Of a stretch of 64,000 nucleotides of DNA, positions 62,436-64,000 are shown one piece after another. Made by a program: the position numbers and the translations under genes. Each line of letters starts with the position of its first letter. Within the stretch, counting starts at the first letter, position 1. The notes beneath the pieces were generated by a model. It ran no database searches. It was given only the letters and a program-made list of their open reading frames with translations, and was not told where the DNA came from. The stretch covers positions 365,206 to 429,205 of the forward strand of contig WIDE01000018.1 in the NCBI GenBank assembly GCA_015039315.1, given 5' to 3'. This DNA comes from Clavulina sp. PMI_390. Lineage: Eukaryota > Basidiomycota > Agaricomycetes > Cantharellales > Hydnaceae.

Positions 62436-64000
62436 CTCGCCTACGCCCACTTGATATCTCACGAAAGGCCAACCACGACCACCTCAAGGGCGTCATCACC
62501 GTCACCATGCCCGTCTCTCATGCTGAAGACCTTCGTGAGTGCCATCCTTCCCTACATACAGCTGCCACTGAGTGCTAATCCCTCGCCGAATTCTTCAGTC
62601 GCCCGCGCGCCACCCTACGCCAACCGCTTACGGCCATCATCGCCATCCTACCCACAATGAAACTCGACCCTAATTCCCCAACTCACAGTGAGAACTACCT
62701 ACGAGCTCTACGACCACGGCCCTTCAAGCACACCATATATCGCCTGCATTTCGTATTCCGTTCCCTTCTCGATCGCCTACCACGTCAGTTTCATCACCCC
62801 CACCACCAACTTAGACATCCATGTTCCCAAGTCTTGGGATGCTAAGCGTTCTGGCTGCACTGCCGATACTGTCCTAACTAGTGGCTCAATCGTCACCCCC
62901 GAGCTCGGTGCTGACCTCGCATCCCTGGCTACTCACGCTGCTGCTGGCACCACAAACTGGGACAGCGCAATCACTCCGTGCCTCGGTGTTCTGTATAGTA
63001 TCAACTACACCCCCCACCAAAAGCCAGCCAAATGGCCTTGGTGTCGTCAAGTACACTCCTCGGTCCTACCTCACTAGGGATCTTAGCATGTTCTTCAAGA
63101 CGTACGCACCCACTCTTGCTAGCAAGCGTCCCGTCAACACCTCCATCGATGTGGCGTGCTTGTGATCGACTCAGGTGACCAGGCCTTTGACAATAACGGC
63201 GAGAGCAATCTCGACCCTAGAAACGCCATGGCGATCGTTGGCCCGAACTAGGCAGTCAACTTATGCCAGACCGTTGACACCATCATTGGCGCATCGTTCA
63301 ACACCTCCCTCACTGTTCTCGAATCGTCGTATTGCGCTGGCGGGGATCCGAACCAAAACCCATCGTACCCTGATTCGTACCCTGGAGGCCACAAGGGTAA
63401 CTCGTTCGGTGTCCACAAGAATGCTCTGCCCAAGGTCGTTCCACTTCCTATGGTTCGAACGAGGTTGATCTGAGTTTCGCGCGCGAGAAGAGACAGTGTA
63501 ACGAGTACATGAAGTTGACTCTTATGAGTGTCACCCTCGCCTCCTCGAGCGGTGATTATGGTGTTGCTGGCGATGGTGGTCAATGCATTGATGTGAAGAT
63601 TGGCCAGCCTTCGTCCTCTGAAACGAGGGTGAGTATATTTGTCCCTCGCCTCTCCGTGTATTTACAAATTATTATCCACTCTATTCGTATCATAATTCAA
63701 CCCTGCGTTCAGATCGACCTGCCCCTACATCCTCTCTGTCGGCGCAACTGAAGTCTACCCTGGCAAGACGGTTGCTTCCAACAAGATCATCTACTCGGAT
63801 GGTGGTTTCCCGAACGACCTCACCATATCCACTTACCAGAGCACGACCTTCGGGAACTACTTTGCCGAGAACAAGCCCTTGTATACTTCCCTGCAGTACA
63901 ATCGCTCTGGGAAGACTTGCGAATACCCCAACAGAACAATGTTAACTACATCGTCGCTGTTGACGGAAAAATTCAGCCTGATTTATGGCACCTCTACCTC
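62436..64000 (+). pseudogene. broken copy of the S53 sedolisin gene, truncated at both ends
   Basis: This stretch follows the intact peptidase gene at 55.3-57.7 kb from late pro-domain to the catalytic Ser region: MPVSHAEDL, TYELYDHGPSSTPYIAC, ELGADLASLATHAAAGTT, RPVNTSID, VIDSGDQAFDNNGESNLD, SSGDYGVAGDGG, YILSVGATEVYPGK. The signal peptide and early pro-domain are absent. Breaks include frame changes near 63020-63040 and 63150, an in-frame TAG at about 63249-63251, and small losses after 63700. Intron positions of the parent are retained (donor near 62534, acceptor near 62689), so it arose by DNA duplication, not reverse transcription. It continues past the window end. Confidence 0.88.

Noticed and set aside
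61752..62462. 236-codon minus-strand open frame upstream of the second NLR
   Set aside because: No domain, unusual composition, overlaps the NLR start, and crosses the edge of the duplicated peptidase block.

Overview
The window is fungal nuclear DNA, almost certainly from an agaricomycete basidiomycete. Genes carry many 50-65 nt introns. There is a spermidine synthase-saccharopine reductase fusion of the basidiomycete type, a DUF6533-like membrane protein relic pair, and large Goodbye-NACHT-ankyrin and tyrosine-kinase-like genes. The style recalls Ceratobasidium/Rhizoctonia (Cantharellales), but that is inference. Exon joins given below were worked out by hand from splice sites and frame continuity. 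Where a join is given the reading frame closes exactly, but no transcript evidence was available.

Left flank (1-12.0 kb), accessory and signalling: two tandem tyrosine-kinase-like genes (557-2962 and 3144-5667), a 524 bp MITE with 25 bp inverted repeats and TA target duplication (6758-7281), and a NOD-like receptor with Goodbye, NACHT and ankyrin parts (8110-11996). 12.5-21.7 kb is regulatory core: a heat-shock-factor transcription factor (minus strand) divergent from a 1418-residue TBC-domain protein whose two catalytic fingers both look replaced. 21.7-27.5 kb is gene-poor, with two related DUF6533-like membrane-protein loci (one a relic) and a 445 bp assembly gap.

28.8-36.2 kb: tandem NmrA-like reductase-fold paralogues with the same five-exon layout, then a third kinase-like gene. 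36.3-50.6 kb is a compact run of conserved genes: SPE3-LYS9 fusion, phospholipase D, a SWAP/SURP-type RNA-processing protein, a LanC-like protein and two convergent F-box proteins. 51.3-57.7 kb carries an amidase-signature hydrolase and a secreted sedolisin (S53) peptidase.

Right end (58.2-64.0 kb): a second Goodbye-NACHT-ankyrin receptor on the minus strand, followed by a broken, intron-containing copy of the S53 peptidase that runs off the window. The two receptors share exon architecture, including an 18-codon exon and a 25 nt micro-exon that encodes the P-loop. The strongest leads are this shared micro-exon, the kinase/pseudokinase pair beside a receptor, the finger-less TBC protein, the MITE, and the S53 duplication bracketing a receptor gene.
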